DNA of 64,000 nt, taken from assembly GCA_963693085.1 (NCBI GenBank), contig OY856409.1, positions 663,429,591 to 663,493,590 on the forward strand, in the 5' to 3' direction. The notes under the pieces are model-generated. The model did no database searches. It was not told the DNA's origin and saw nothing but the letters and a program-made list of their open reading frames with translations. The position numbers and the translations under genes are program-made. Of this stretch, positions 1-12,200 are shown piece by piece (positions within the stretch are counted from its first letter, which is position 1; the number at the start of each line of letters is the position of its first letter). The DNA comes from Alisma plantago-aquatica. Taxonomy: Eukaryota > Streptophyta > Magnoliopsida > Alismatales > Alismataceae.

Positions 1-661
1 GCACACCAAACACGACGAGAGTGAGTGTTTGGTGTGGAGAAATGGATATATGACCCCCCCCGCACTGTGGAAAGGGATACACACATGTTATGGGTGGGTG
101 GGAAAGGAATTGGTAGATTTGAGAGGATTTTGTGATATGGAGATGTGGAATATGTGGAGAATGAAACCGATAACCTGAGAGAATATGCTAAATGGGTCAA
201 TGTAAGATCCGGGTAGAAAATTAAATGGATCTAATCCTGACCCGAAAAGGGGATTTTTTTGGCCCATTAGGGCAACCAATCCGGGGTTGCCGGGACGGAG
301 CCCCTGCAAAAAATTCGATTAGGCTTAAAATTGGATCCGATTAGCAAAAGATCGGGCCGATTAAGGATCTGAATTGCTTCAGGCATATTGTATAGGAAGC
401 AATAAAAATATTGGGGTTGTTTGCTGGAGAGTGTTGGGTGATCGTCTGCCGTAGTCAGCAGCTTAATGGGCATAGATAATGGATGGCGGCAGCAGTTTGG
501 CTTAGAGTAGTGGCCGATCGGATTGGTTGATGGCTAGTGCCAACCGTAGTTGTAGCAGCGAGATGATGAGCAGTAAATGGTTGGATTGTGTCGCACAGTT
601 GATGTAGCACTTGGCCGCTACGGAGGAGATGATAAAGATCTCCTGCGCAACTCCGGAGATT
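1..661 (-). mobile_element. Fragment of non-coding LTR element (A/D/E family)
   Basis: Positions 1-330 closely match 3620-3900 in element A, 36620-36980 in element E and the reverse complement of 17380-17660 in element D, including the stretch around GAGTGAGTGTTTGGTGTGG. Positions 580-661 match A around 4020-4100 (ending CTCCGGAGAT). No LTR lies inside the window, and similarity to A stops abruptly at about 661. It has no coding capacity; the short ORFs in it are chance ORFs. It is therefore the middle of a minus-strand copy cut off by the window edge on the left and joined to element C on the right. Confidence 0.7.
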
Positions 662-719
662 TGGAAGGATTTATATTTTCTTTGTTGCCATCTCGGGGTT
701 TAGTGTTCTTGCTCCGCCG

Positions 720-1215
720 CTGACACGTCGTGTCACTATTTGACACAGCGTGTTGGCGGAGTTCCGCTTCTTTCGTGACTTGAATCGTGAAGTTTGTCCT
801 GTGGCACGGCGTGTATTTGACACAGCATGTCGTTGCCTACTTGAACTTGTTGATGCACATCCTAGACGGTGTGTCAAAATTTGACGAGGGTGCCACTGCC
901 TACCTGGACTTGTTGTTGTGCATTCTATACGAGGCATCAAAATTTGACATTGAGTGTCGCCACCGACTTGAGCCTTCTACTGCGCATTCTACACGGTGTG
1001 TCAGACTTTGACACAACGTATCAGACTTTGACACCTATTCTGCCCTGACTACCCCGAATTCTATAGACTAACATTGTGTTTCCCTTCGAGAACACAGCGT
1101 GTGGCTTGCAATTTTCTGACTTCGACTACTACTACCTAATATGGTGTGTCCCTTCATCGACACGGCGTGTCTCCTACTGCCTGTAGCTACTTATTTGCAA
1201 CATGACATGTCTCTT
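720..1215 (+). repeat. Cluster of GACACG/CGTGTC dyads in element C
   Basis: The stretch opens with the dyad GACACGTCGTGTC (722-734). Looser copies follow, such as TTGACACAGCGTGTTGG (739-755) and TTGACACAGCATGTCG (818-833), then pairs of GTGTC and GACAC words to about 1215. The same 13-mer occurs at 20137-20149 in the leader of copia element P. Function unknown. Confidence 0.6.
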
Positions 1216-2429
1216 CACTGACATGGTGTTTCACCTACTACTGCTGCTATATCTTGGCGTGCAGCGTCATCTACAATTATTCTATAACATGGTGGAGGCT
1301 TCTATACATGGCGAGTTCCAACCTTTATTCTTACTAGCAACAATTATCTTCCATTTCCATCCATTTTTCTTTTGTTCTTCAACCCCCCACCCTTTCCATC
1401 CCTATAAACATATTGCCTACCTCCTCAATGCTTAACCCCATGTACACATTGTGCCTACTGACTAACTGGATCCTACACATTGCATCAAGTTATCAGTTCC
1501 CATCATCAAAATATTTTCCTGCATAAACACTATCTCTACCATTTTTTTGACTTTCCACCTCAACCACTCTCTTCATTCTTTTCGTGGTTGGCGTCAGGAA
1601 GAGAATAGATAATGATGAACAGAGCGAAGAGAAGAGATGAAGATATGGAGAAAGAGAGGAAGATCTTTGTCTAGTGCTATCTTTATAGATCTTCCTGCCA
1701 GTATATATTTTTATTTATGTGAACCCTTCTGCTGTGATTATTGATCTTTCTCCCTTATGAAGAGCTTGTGGAGCTTATTGTCGTCATCTACCTTGATTGC
1801 TGCTATGAAGTTATCTACTTCACATGTGCTTTATGTTCATTGGATGTTACTTCATCTGCACTTTTATTATTGGTTTTATATCCAGAGACATCATGCATGC
1901 TACTTGTGCTACATTTAGCATATTTGTTGTTTCGTGCTTTTACAATATCTGTCGTTCGTATTTTATTTGCACGTTGACTCTTTGTTTGTGTCTTGCGCAC
2001 ATCGACCACTGCTACTACTATGACCCTTTACTCTCTGGACTGTTATGCCTGCTACTATGATGAGAACTTTATGATGAGAGAAGATGATGAAGATTTCTAC
2101 TGGTGAATTTACATATACATGATGGAGTTTCATTTATATTGGATGTTAGAGTCCTTTATCTACTTGCTACTTAGCACACTGGTCTTCTATTCGACTGCAA
2201 CGTCTACTTTTTGCTATTGCGTGTCAGCACTCTCTGGCTTGTCTGTGCCTTGTGCTCGTTGGCTCTTTTCTTGTTTGTGCTTGGTATGCGCGTTGACTAC
2301 TGCTTCTTGTGTTCCAACAATTTATGGCTTGTTTGTGCCTTGCGCACGTTGACTATTGCTTCTTGCGTTCCAACACTATCTGGTTTGTTTCATGACAATT
2401 GCAATTGAAATAAAGACTATGATGCTTAC

Positions 2430-2612
2430 TGTTAAATATAAGATTAGATTGAATGCAATGGGATGAATACAAGACTGGACGCCCTCTCCTTTATATAGGA
2501 GAGGGGAGACACCCTAAGACTTAGGACGCAAGTAATCTAAACGGGCTGAGATATAAAAGCCTATTAGTTAATTAACCTATTAACTAAATAGGCTAATATA
2601 GACTTTCTAACA
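2430..2612 (-). repeat. Element A LTR (3' LTR on the minus strand)
   Basis: Begins TGTTAAATATAAGATTAG and ends in TCTAACA on the plus strand, pairing with 4769-4950. It contains the TATA-like CTTTATATAGGAGAGG block seen in the LTRs of related elements. Confidence 0.9.
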
Positions 2613-3547
2613 CTCCCCCCCAAGCTGGAGCATGGGTGAAACACATGTCCAAAGCTTGGAGGTTACAAGACTCGATAAAACGATAAAAGAAATGATAAAT
2701 GAAAGATAAAAGATAAATATCACTCCTCATACAAAAATTGATACTGCCCCTTAATTAATACTCCCCCTGAACCATGTGGTGAAAATGCCTCTCTTCTTTG
2801 AAATTGTATTTTGCAGGCTGGAGATCCTCAAGCTTTGATGAAGGTCTTTTGGAGTGCATCTGGAATGAAGAACATCTAAAATGGGACATGAATACTACAG
2901 CAGTAATTCGCCACTTGGAGCAAACGATCCTCAACACCATCACTGCGTCATCTTCATTGGATTACGTACTTAACACGGCACAAACACGGATGCCCAATGT
3001 CGATGTAGCAGTAGAGGAATCTTCGAATTGTCTGAGAATACGTGCATAACGTGGCACGAACACGAACAAACGATATGTTGGTGATACGATGCAGGTACCA
3101 TAACTATGACGCATGAACCTTAGGGGCTTGACGGGAAAGGAGATCATCCCTCAAGGAAAGTCCCAAGTAAATCAGCGGAAGACGATGTCGTAAGAACAGA
3201 TGCAGCTCGGAGAAGACGTGATGAAGCAGCTCGGTGAAGATATCTCTAGATGAACTATAAACCTTGCAGATGTAGACTTGGCAGACTTGTTGAGCTTCTG
3301 AAATCTGAAGAAGCACCCATCTGTCTCATGTAAATGCAGCAGAAGTACACCATCAACACCTGACGTACATAACGCGGTACGAACGCGGATAGCTCGGTGT
3401 TGACGCTGAATGAATATCCTTCATTGGTGTCTGGAGTAGAGAACGGATGTGCTGAACAATGCGAAGCTCCATGAAGATAATAGCCTGGAACATATATAGC
3501 CCGAATACGTATATCATCATTTCTCATACTCTCTCATACATATTCTC

Positions 3548-3551
<4 letters not shown>

Positions 3552-3588
<37 letters not shown>
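3552..3588. repeat. (TA)n microsatellite in element A
   Basis: Uninterrupted run of TA dinucleotides within the interior of element A. Confidence 0.95.
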
Positions 3589-3590
<2 letters not shown>

Positions 3591-4768
3591 TCATCTCTTC
3601 CTCTCCTCTCTATCCCCCTGCACACCAAATACGACGAGAGTGAGTGTTTGGTGTGGAGAAATAGACATATGACCCCCCCCCCGCACTGTGGAAAGGGATA
3701 CACACATGATATGGGTGGATGGGAAAGAAATTGGTGGATTTGAGAGGATTTTGTGATATATGGAGATGTGTAATATGTGGAGAATGAAACCGATAATCGG
3801 ACAGAATATGCTAAATGGGTCAATTTAAGATCCGGATAGAAAAATAAATGGATCTAATCCCGAAAAATCCGATTAGGCTAAAACTTGGATCTGATTAGCA
3901 AAGATATGATCAATTAAGAATCTGAATAGGCATAATGAATATGGGGGGAATTAATAACTGGGAGTAAACATAGATGGGAGGTGATGAAGAGCAGCAGCTT
4001 GCGGGATGTAGCAAAAAAAAGGCAGATTATGTCACTCAGTTGATGTAGCACCTGGTCGTAACGGAAGAGATGACAAAGGGTCTCCTGCACGGCTCCGGAG
4101 ATATTGCATGCCAAGAGGATGCATGCAGAGCCAAGGGCGGAGCCTCTCCATAAGCGAGGATGAAGGTTGATGCTGAGGACGTCAGGGAGATGGCATGTGC
4201 ATAACTCGATACTACCGAGTTGACGTCGATAGTACTGAGATCTTTCTGGACGGCGGGTAGCAGGTTGACGGTGGATGATTGCTACTTGATGGAGATGATG
4301 GTTGCTGCTTCTGCGGTTGGCAGCGCTTACTAATGATGCTGCTAGATGGTGATAGTGGAGTCGATAGGCGACGAAGATGGCTGCTTGGAGGCCGGCGGTT
4401 ATTGCTATTGAATGCACTAAGACGGAGATAGCCGGCGTACGGAAAGAAAAATTAAATCTTTAAGAAAGAGAAGGAGAAGCCATGGAGGTCGAGATGTGCC
4501 TGGCAGGCAGTCGGCCTAAGCCATGGCAACGGCGGCGGCCGCCCGCAGGCGGGGGTTCTCCCCCTCGGTTGCTCTCTTGAAGAGACGAGCGGCGGCGGCT
4601 AGGGCTGCGTGCGGGCCGGAGAGGAGAGGGAAGAGGGGCGGCGGCTAGGGTTTCCCTTAGGAGCGAACGCGCTCTATTCACGCAAGAATTAATGTTCACG
4701 CTGAGTTACTATTCACCGTCGGAGTTATTGTTCACCGCCGGAGTTACTGTTCACCGCTCTGATACCAT

Positions 4769-4950
4769 GTTAAATATAAGATTAGATTGAATGCAATGGG
4801 ATGAATACAAGACTGGACACCCTCTCCTTTATATAGGAGAGGGGAGACGCCCTAAGACTTAGGACGCAAGTAATCTAAACGGGCTGAGATACAAAAGTCC
4901 ACTAATTAATCAACCTATTAACTAAATTGGCTAATATAGACTCTCTAACA
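4769..4950 (-). repeat. Element A LTR (5' LTR on the minus strand)
   Basis: Partner of 2430-2612. The adjacent GCTCTGATACCA at 4757-4768 is the reverse complement of the tRNA primer-binding site TGGTATCAGAGC. Confidence 0.9.
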
Positions 4951-5210
4951 CTTACCTAGATGTTTACTTCGCTCCATATGCCATTTCATATTGATCAAGA
5001 AAGTCATGTTGTCTGCTTGCGTGCATGCTGCTTTTAGATCATCTACTTGAGGGGAGTGTTTGAGTGATGAGTTTTTTATTGTAATATTGACAAGGGAAAT
5101 ATTCTTTTATGGGTTTGGTTTATCTTTTTATTCTACTTCGTTGTATTTCGTTTGTTTGTCTGTTTGCAAATTGACTTGGGGTTCTCTGAAGCTCCAGCTT
5201 GAGGGGGAGT

Positions 5211-5398
5211 ATTAGAGAGTCTAGTTAATTAAGTTATTAAGTCTCTTTGTTATATGCGCCCAATAGTGTTTTGACTCATTAGTGTTTGTCTTGAGTCAGT
5301 ATGCTTTCCCCTTATCCTATTTATAGGAGAGGGTGATGTCCTTCTGTCAAAAAGAAAACCTACACAAGGGGACTTCCCTCATCATATCATTTTTCCAC
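5211..5398 (+). repeat. Probable 3' LTR of element C
   Basis: Follows the purine tract CTTGAGGGGGAG. It starts near TATTAGAGAGTCTAG and contains a CCTATTTATAGGAGAGG box like the LTRs of the other short elements. No partner LTR is visible, so both ends are estimates. Confidence 0.5.
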
Positions 5399-5412
5399 TA
5401 TATATATATATA

Positions 5413-5580
5413 TGTTGAGAGTTATTTAGTTAGTGTTGTATTTTTAGTTTATAATATGGGCCTAAGTGTTCTGGCCAATTAGGGTTGATCTTATGTCTTT
5501 ACGCTTCCCTGTCCTCCTATTTATAGGAGCAAGGTTTCTTCATTTCAACACATCGACTAGCCGTCTTTTATTCTCTAAGA
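5413..5580 (+). repeat. Element B 5' LTR
   Basis: 168 bp, immediately followed by the primer-binding site TGGTATCAGAGC. It includes the TATA-like CCTATTTATAGGAGC. Confidence 0.85.
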
Positions 5581-7497
5581 TGGTATCAGAGCAGTCGTCC
5601 TAGGGACCAAAACCCTATGTGAGAGAGAGAAAATCGGAGCAGCCTCCCCCCTTGCGGGCGGCCGCCGCCCTTGGCGGAGATTGGCTGCCCACAGGGAAGT
5701 TTCTGGTTTTTTTTGTTCCTTTCCTTGCTTGTGTCATCTTCTATACCCTGCGCCGCCGCAGCACGGCCGCTCCGGTGCTTTGTCTGCCCTTGTCGCAGCC
5801 CCTTGCCTTTTGCTCACTGTCGTTCATTGCCGCAGCGGTCAACTGCTCTGCTGCTACTGCTTGCCTCGCAAAGGCTGACACAATCGCTACTCACTGCTGC
5901 CCTTCCGCAGTCGGTGGTCCTCCATACTATTGCTTCCCCGACTCCATGTTGCTTTTGTGCCGCCGGTCGTTACTTCCCACAGTTCCGCACACTGCCACGA
6001 TGCTCTTGGCGGCCAGCCTCCCCTCTGTCACTACCGCCCTGCCTAGCCGCCGCCAATACCTGCCTGCCGCTGCCCACAGTTGTTGTTGTTGCCATTATCT
6101 TCTTCCGCCACCGCTATTTCTTGATACCCATCCAACCGCGGCTACCCACCGCTAGTCACCACAAACTAAACAGCCCCACATACTTATTTTATTTCCCCTC
6201 AATTTTTTTCTACTGCCCCCCATATATACTCTACATATTTGTGCTAATCGGATCCATTTTTAGCTTACCCTTTTCGGGTCGATAAAAGATTTTTTAATCT
6301 GAATCTGCCTATTCGGGTCATTTTCTACCTTGACTCGTGTTATCGGTTACCTCCTCCACATATTTGCCTACACAAACCTTGCCTCTACCATTGTTTTGAC
6401 TCTCTACGCCAACCACTCTTTGACTCCTTCCGTGCTTGGCATGAGGGGGAGAATAGAGGATGAAGAGTAGAGGGAAGAGATGAGATGGAGAGATGGAGAG
6501 AAGAAGAAGAATCTTATTCTGTTGTTCTATTAGATTCCATGCTACATTTACTACTGATATATGGTTTCTTCTATTGTTATGTGATGCTTGCTGCTGCTAT
6601 TATTGCTTATTCATTATCTACCTCAACTACTGCTATGAAGTTACATATTCGGACGTCGTTCTTACTACTTGTGCTATGATTAGCACATTCTGTTTGCTGC
6701 TTTGTGCTTTTGCACTTTCTGTTGTCCGTGCTTTATTTGCACGTTGACTTTCTTCTGTGGACCAGCATTCTCTAGACTTTGTGGACCAGCACTATCTGGA
6801 CTTTGACGGCTGCTACCGTGATGGATACTTTATGAAGAAGGAAGATGATGAAGACATTTCTTGTTGACTTTACATGGAGCTTCGTCTACTGGAGTTATTT
6901 ATTTGCTTGCTACTCTGTCCACTGGTCTTATGTCTGCCTACATCATCGACTGTTGTTTCTATGCGCCAGCACTCTTTGACATGTTCGTGTTTTGACACGT
7001 TGACTCTCTTTTTGTCCATGCCTTGTGTGCCAGCACTCTCTGGCTCGTCCGTGCTTTGTTTCGCACGTTGACCCGTCCGTACTTTATTTGTACGTTGACT
7101 ACTACTACTACTGTGATCCAACACTCTCTGGGCTCTGGTACTCTGCCACTGTGACCCAGCACTCTTTGGCTACTACGACGACGACTTTGATGAAGACCTT
7201 GGTGCCTATCAGCTATTTTATCTTTTGCTCTAGATGATTGTGTTGCTGCTTATTTCTGCTCCTGATGATCGAGAAGCTTCTGTGGCCTGCTTGCCTGCTT
7301 GCTTGGAGTATCTACTTGAGGGGGAGTGTATGAGTTTCTGAGTGTTTGAGTGCTTTAATGTAATATTGAGGGGGAGAAAAATTCTATATGGGCTTGGTTT
7401 ATCTTTTTTGTTTTGTTTCTTTGTTTTCTAATTTGACTCTGTTTCTAAGCTGATTTGGGATTCTCCCAACTTCAGCTTGAGGGGGAGTGTTGAGAGT

Positions 7498-7653
7498 TAT
7501 TTAGTTAGTGTTTCATTATTAGTTTGTAATATGGGCCTAAGTGTTCTGGCCCATTACGGTTGATCTTATGTCTATACGCTTCCTGTCCTCCTATATATAG
7601 GAGCAGGGTTCCTCTTATCTAATAAATCAAGTAGCCGTCTTTATTCTTTAAGA
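7498..7653 (+). repeat. Element B 3' LTR
   Basis: 156 bp, preceded by the purine tract AGCTTGAGGGGGAG. It differs from the 5' LTR by substitutions and a 12-bp length difference, so the insertion is not recent. Confidence 0.85.

Positions 7654-7693
<40 letters not shown>
7654..7693. repeat. (TA)n(TG)n compound microsatellite
   Basis: A run of about 8 TA units followed by about 12 TG units directly beside the element B 3' LTR. Confidence 0.95.
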
Positions 7694-7880
7694 TATAATA
7701 TGGATGGTCTAGGCCATTTACTAATTCAACAAAACTTTCAGGGAGGGCAAGTTAATTTGTAGCCTCAATGTCAGTCTATAGTTAACAACTAATCAGATAA
7801 AGTTACATGATGGATGATCTAGAAACATTCCAACATTATTCACGTACTTCACATGTATATAATATAACTTGTCACATATT

Positions 7881-8085
7881 TTTTTCATGACAAAGAGAAC
7901 CCACCCCAGATGATCCCTGCATGGTAAACTCTCAAGGCATGAGAGGGTGTGGTCCGGTCACCCCCCTCCCCCCCCCCCAAATCAGCGTGGGTTGTCATTT
8001 GCAGAGTACCTTTGATGTGGTTCGAACCCGGGTCCTTACACTGGGACTTACCGAGCTCTTACCACTCGGGCTACTCTGGCCGGAC
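7881..8085 (-). mobile_element. tRNA-derived SINE
   Basis: On the minus strand the element starts CCGGCCAGAGTAGCCCGAG, carrying an A-box-like TAGCCCGAGTGG. A perfect B box, GGTTCGAACC, occupies 8019-8028. The far end is T-rich on the plus strand (7881-7885), that is, an A-rich 3' tail. A 16-bp target duplication TAACTTGTCACATATT flanks it (7865-7880 and 8086-8101, one mismatch). This is the layout of plant Au-like SINEs; family assignment is from memory of their tRNA-related head. Confidence 0.8.
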
Positions 8086-8101
8086 TAACTTGTCAAATAT
8101 T

Positions 8102-8591
8102 ATATGTTTATAATGTTTGAAATAAAGATGGATTCCGGTATATATCAAAATGAAAGTCTGAAATTTAAAAGAATTTCAGCTTAAATTTTCTACTTTCCAA
8201 TTTGGGCCAATCTCAAACGCCCCAAGGAATGCCTTTATTAACTTTTGGGAGACCTAAACCTCATGTTGCTCCAGAATTTCTGTAAAGACCAGGGCGTAGG
8301 TGTCTAGACAATGCAATCAATATTCTATATTACTTCTTTTGGAGCTAATACCTCCACAGTTGATGAGATTCTTATGAAATATAAAAAATTTATCAAACAG
8401 TAGATGTACCATCAAGTAATGTTTGAATCTCTTCAAACTTTATCCACTTAAATTTATCAATAATATATAGTAAATGTGGAAAGTAGGGCTTAAGTGAGAA
8501 ATCAAAAACCAAAACCTGATAACTTGTGTAAAATAAAGAGTATGCTTGTAAAATTGGAAGACGGAAAAAAAGATTAGATGGTGATTTCAAC
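8102..8591. other. Gene-poor stretch, probably PRD1 intron or 3' flank
   Basis: No exon matching the PRD1 C-terminus was recognised here. Exon 8592-9258 ends at a good GT donor (8591-8590), so at least one more exon is expected to the left. The minus-strand ORF at 8393-8590 would result only from reading through that donor and does not resemble the family. Confidence 0.4.
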
Positions 8592-9258
8592 CTGAAAAAT
8601 GTATTGAAGTCCAGATACCTGGACTCTGCTTAAACGTTTATTAATCAGTAGTTCTTTGAAGAACACAACCAATTCCGCACTCACGTTACTAGCAGATAGT
8701 TTATCGATTATACTAGAAATGCAGGGATTGTCAAGTATCGACATCAGCCAGTCTGGAACTTCATGAAGCTTCAATAATTCTGCAGCAACAAGAGTTGCAG
8801 GTTTGTGATTATTGCTGAAGGATGTAGACACCAAACCAGGAGAAGCCAAAATCAGTGTTAATTCTTCCATGATCAATCTACACCATTTAGAATTGTATAT
8901 CAATTTCTTCTCCTGGATTCCACTGTTTGCCCACCCTATAATCTTAGACAGGCAGATACCACAATTTGCCGCAACTATTGAATCTTCATAAAAGATAAAT
9001 CCCTCGGTTACAGCGATCATTGACTGTAAATGTTTCACAGAGCACTTCAGATGAGCGTTGGTGATGTTCTTGTAATGAGAAATCCTTGTAAGCAGTTCAA
9101 CTAGGCATTGAGAGGCAACTCTCTTGACCAAAGAAGAACCAAAATGGAGTATCCTGCATATATCATGGCAGCATATGCAGATGACTGAAGATTGTATATC
9201 ATGCGATGGCAGTAAGAAGTCCTGCCAGTCCAGGGCCTCATGCAAAAGTGTACTTAAA
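8592..9258 (-). CDS. PRD1: PRD1 exon (near C-terminus)
   Basis: 667 bp. The acceptor TTTACAG precedes 9258, and the donor CAG|GTTGAAAT follows 8592. The exon begins with the last base of a split codon and ends in phase 0. Its peptide runs from [15 protein letters not shown] through [18 protein letters not shown] to GLQYIFQ, parallel to the Arabidopsis segment containing AVDWQTFF and CRLMHFGAPQIK. Confidence 0.9.
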
Positions 9259-12200
9259 CTGTAAACAAAAGGCAAAAGTCACTCCCTTAGCAAAAAAATC
9301 CGCTCCATCCAGTTTAATTTATTATGAAATGACAATTAATCACTATCGATACCTTTGCAAAGCAAAATAAAAGAGAAGAAGAATAAACAATAGCAATTTT
9401 CCCATGTCCGTCTCCTCGTTATGATCTACTAAAGCTGGCCCTTTGCTGCAGCATATTTGAATGACTGAGTTCACCGCAGAAGCTAGGGAAGAGTTCAGCA
9501 ATATGGCTTTGGAGGCCTCACTAAAAGGTTGGCTTGCACATTTATGCAGGATCAAACATATAATACCAATTAGAATGCAAGCACTTTCATAACTCGTCTC
9601 ATCTTTCATCTTAGGAACTAATAGTTTCAAGAGCTGCAAGTGAAGAACATAATATATTACACGTGTTCCAACAGCTAGTACAGGCTACAAAGTAGAAAAT
9701 CATTCATTTACAGATTCTAATACATATTTGTTAAATATGAATACTAGATACCTTAATTGTGACTGCCACCCATGCCTCACCATGGTACAGAGATTGTGTA
9801 TGTGCAAGACGAAGAATATTGAACACTAACAAGCATGCCCTTACGAATAACTCAGATGACAAAGCCAAGCTGTAGAGATAATCAAAAACTGTATCGATTC
9901 TAAAAATGCAGAACTGGTCTGAAGCATCAGGACAGATAGAGATAATAGCACTTATGACATCTATTACACACATCGCATCTTCCAAATTTTCCTCTAGACT
10001 TTGATTAAGTAATGATATTAATATAGAAACCAGACAATTGTCTCCTGAAAGTACCAGATCTGCAATTACTTTTAAGTCTGCTTTATTGATGTCATCAGTT
10101 TTTCCAGCATTTTGGCCATGCTTCTCACTATAACACCTGCAGAATACCATGGTCTGAGTGGATAGAGCACTTTGAATTATATCTTGTTCAAAAAGCCACT
10201 TCAAGGATGATGGATGGATCCTTACTGAAAATAGGTTCCATCCATTTTCAGTTATCAGATTGAAGAGAATTTTCTCAGCCTCTAAACTATACATCATCTG
10301 GCTTTCTGTTTGAGAGCTTCTAACAAAACCATAAACATGGATCAATTGGGTCAGTACAATGGTACTAGCAACCCCATGTGTGAAATTAGCATTGTTTAGG
10401 AGAAGGTACTGTTCTATAGAAGCCAGGATCTGGCTGTCATCTGCTAACCTGAAGATCAAGAAATAAATAAGACACTTGATCAAAGATTTCAAACAGAAGA
10501 AACAAAAACTGTCATGTAAATCTGCTCAAGCGTCAAATACCTCTCCTCATACAATGAGCTTAAATACAATATTAAGATAACTGCAGGCTGAATATGTATC
10601 AAACTGGAATCCAGGTCTGTCTTCTGTCCAAGAAGAAATATTAAATCCACAGGGTCAGATGGAAGATACGCATACGAATCCCTGATAGGCTTTCCAAAAT
10701 CCTGTCCTATATCATAATTAACGATTAAGCTCAGAGTGCTGTATGAAATCATCCTTATTCTATCAGTGGGAAACAACCCTAAGATTCCATAAGATAATGT
10801 CAACCAAGATGAAGCAACCAGCATTTTAGCAAACTTCCTACTTTCAACAGAAGAACCCTGATCCAGGATGAGATGAAATGTTTCAAGTACCATGAGTACA
10901 ACGTCTTCTTCTTCTCCTTCATCTAGTACTCTTCCAAGCCAGGGAAGCAAGTGGGATTCACAAAGTTCTAAGGTAATGTTACCAAGTTTGTTGCTATTTA
11001 TATCCATATGAGATTGTATATCACGACAATACAAGTAACCCCCTTTTAGAAGACGAACTGCATGAATAAATGCATTGCTATTATTCTCCGTAGAAATAGA
11101 CAACAAAACTGCATTCTCTGATGCCCCTTCAATATAGGCTGCTAGCTTTGAGGACTTGTCTATATGTGAATTTAGAATTTCCACAAATGTTGAACAAACT
11201 AAGATAAAAGTTTCAGAATGCAGATCCAGCTCTCCAGTGTTGTATTTTCTTAATAATGTTGATAATATAAGAACTACTTCTTCTAGTTGAAACATTGATA
11301 TCACTCCAGGGCAGATTTGCACGCACTTTGAAACAAGCTTAAGTAAATGTGCTTGCACCGGGTGTGATGGTATTTCAGCTACATAATGCAGTATGGACAA
11401 CAAAGTAGGAAAACCAATCGCAAGCCTCTGTCCAAAGGACTCTTCTTCTGTTGCAAGAATATCCAGCACTCGAAGACAGGATACAATGAGGGTATCTCTA
11501 TTTTCTGCATGTTAGAAGTACATGCTCAGATCTAGTAGCTTTAAAATTTTACCAACAGGTTGTTTAACTTGCAATAATTTACCTGATATCCTGAGTATTT
11601 CAAATAGATAATCTGCAATGCATTCTTCATTGAAAACTTGGATATATCTATAAGCAATTGTTTGATTTGATAGGACATGGAATATCAGATCCAGCATTGC
11701 AATTTGAACCTGGAGATCTGAAGAAAGTAAAGGACCTTTGATGGCTTCAGCAAATATATTTACCAAACAAGAAGATGATGTGGTTTCTGCTTGTGAGAAA
11801 TGCCCTGAAGAAGAATTGGTGTCGTCTCCTGGATACTTATGAAAATGTCCCTTATGTGCTAATACAGTCAAGAAAGCTGTGCAAGAATATCACATCAGAT
11901 AGCTATAGTATCAGTTTGTTTTTAGGGAACACCTATATACACTCATTGCAAAATACGGTGATGTATGATGTATACAGTCTGTGAGTACTTATTTGTTGTT
12001 TAAGCACTACATTCTGTTTTTCCCTCGGCCGTTATTTTCTATCCTAGTATCTCATGTTTTAGGTTTTGTAAAGCCTCGTGGTTTAGTTCCAAATTAGTTG
12101 TTTCAAGTTGGTTAAGCGAGGCATGCCAATATAAAGGATAAAGGCCTTGTAAGCCTCTTTCGAGGACACACCTTGATGATTGAGATCTAAATATCAAATC

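Larger units (their letters stand above)
2430..4950 (-). mobile_element. Element A: complete non-coding LTR element
   Basis: Two 182-183 bp direct repeats (2430-2612 and 4769-4950) flank a 2.16-kb interior, and a 5-bp target duplication CTTAC lies outside (2425-2429 and 4951-4955). Read on the minus strand, the primer-binding site TGGTATCAGAGC (initiator-Met tRNA type) follows the LTR at about 4757-4768 and a purine tract precedes the other LTR at about 2613-2625. The interior has no reverse transcriptase or gag homology, so the element must have moved in trans. It resembles D and E in LTR layout and interior. It is inserted in element C and is therefore younger than C. Confidence 0.9.
662..5398 (+). 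mobile_element. Element C: non-coding LTR retroelement, interrupted by element A
   Basis: Element A (2430-4950) sits inside C. Around 1500-1680 and 4980-5212 C resembles element B at 6360-6480 and 7240-7490: the same pyrimidine-rich text, repeated GAGGGGGAG tracts and a final AGCTTGAGGGGGAG polypurine tract at about 5197-5210. An LTR-like tail follows (from about 5211). No gag or pol homology is visible. The 5' LTR and primer-binding site are absent, since the sequence begins at a junction with the fragment at 1-661. Positions 720-1215 carry several GACACN...NGTGTC dyads. The right limit is placed where a TA repeat begins and is uncertain. Confidence 0.6.
5413..7653 (+). mobile_element. Element B: complete non-coding LTR element
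   Basis: Flanked by LTRs at 5413-5580 and 7498-7653, both starting TGTTGAGAGTTATTTAG. The primer-binding site TGGTATCAGAGC is at 5581-5592 and the purine tract CTTGAGGGGGAG ends at 7497. The LTRs end in TAAGA rather than the usual CA. Insertion was into a TA repeat, so the target duplication cannot be read. The interior is non-coding: the 5600-6290 ORFs are chance ORFs in pyrimidine-rich, GCC-rich DNA and lack retroviral motifs. It belongs with element C. Confidence 0.85.

Noticed and set aside
5619..6285. Long overlapping plus-strand ORFs (178 and 204 aa) in element B
   Set aside because: They are cysteine/proline-rich, overlap in two frames, lie in pyrimidine-rich leader DNA after a primer-binding site, and show no family motif.
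8019..8070. Functional tRNA gene (TTCGAACCC B box)
   Set aside because: No complete cloverleaf; the A-rich tail and 16-bp duplication show a SINE.
8393..8590. Read-through extension of the PRD1 exon as the C-terminus
   Set aside because: It lies after a good GT donor, its peptide does not resemble the conserved C-terminal part, and the in-frame continuation of the exon stops after five codons.
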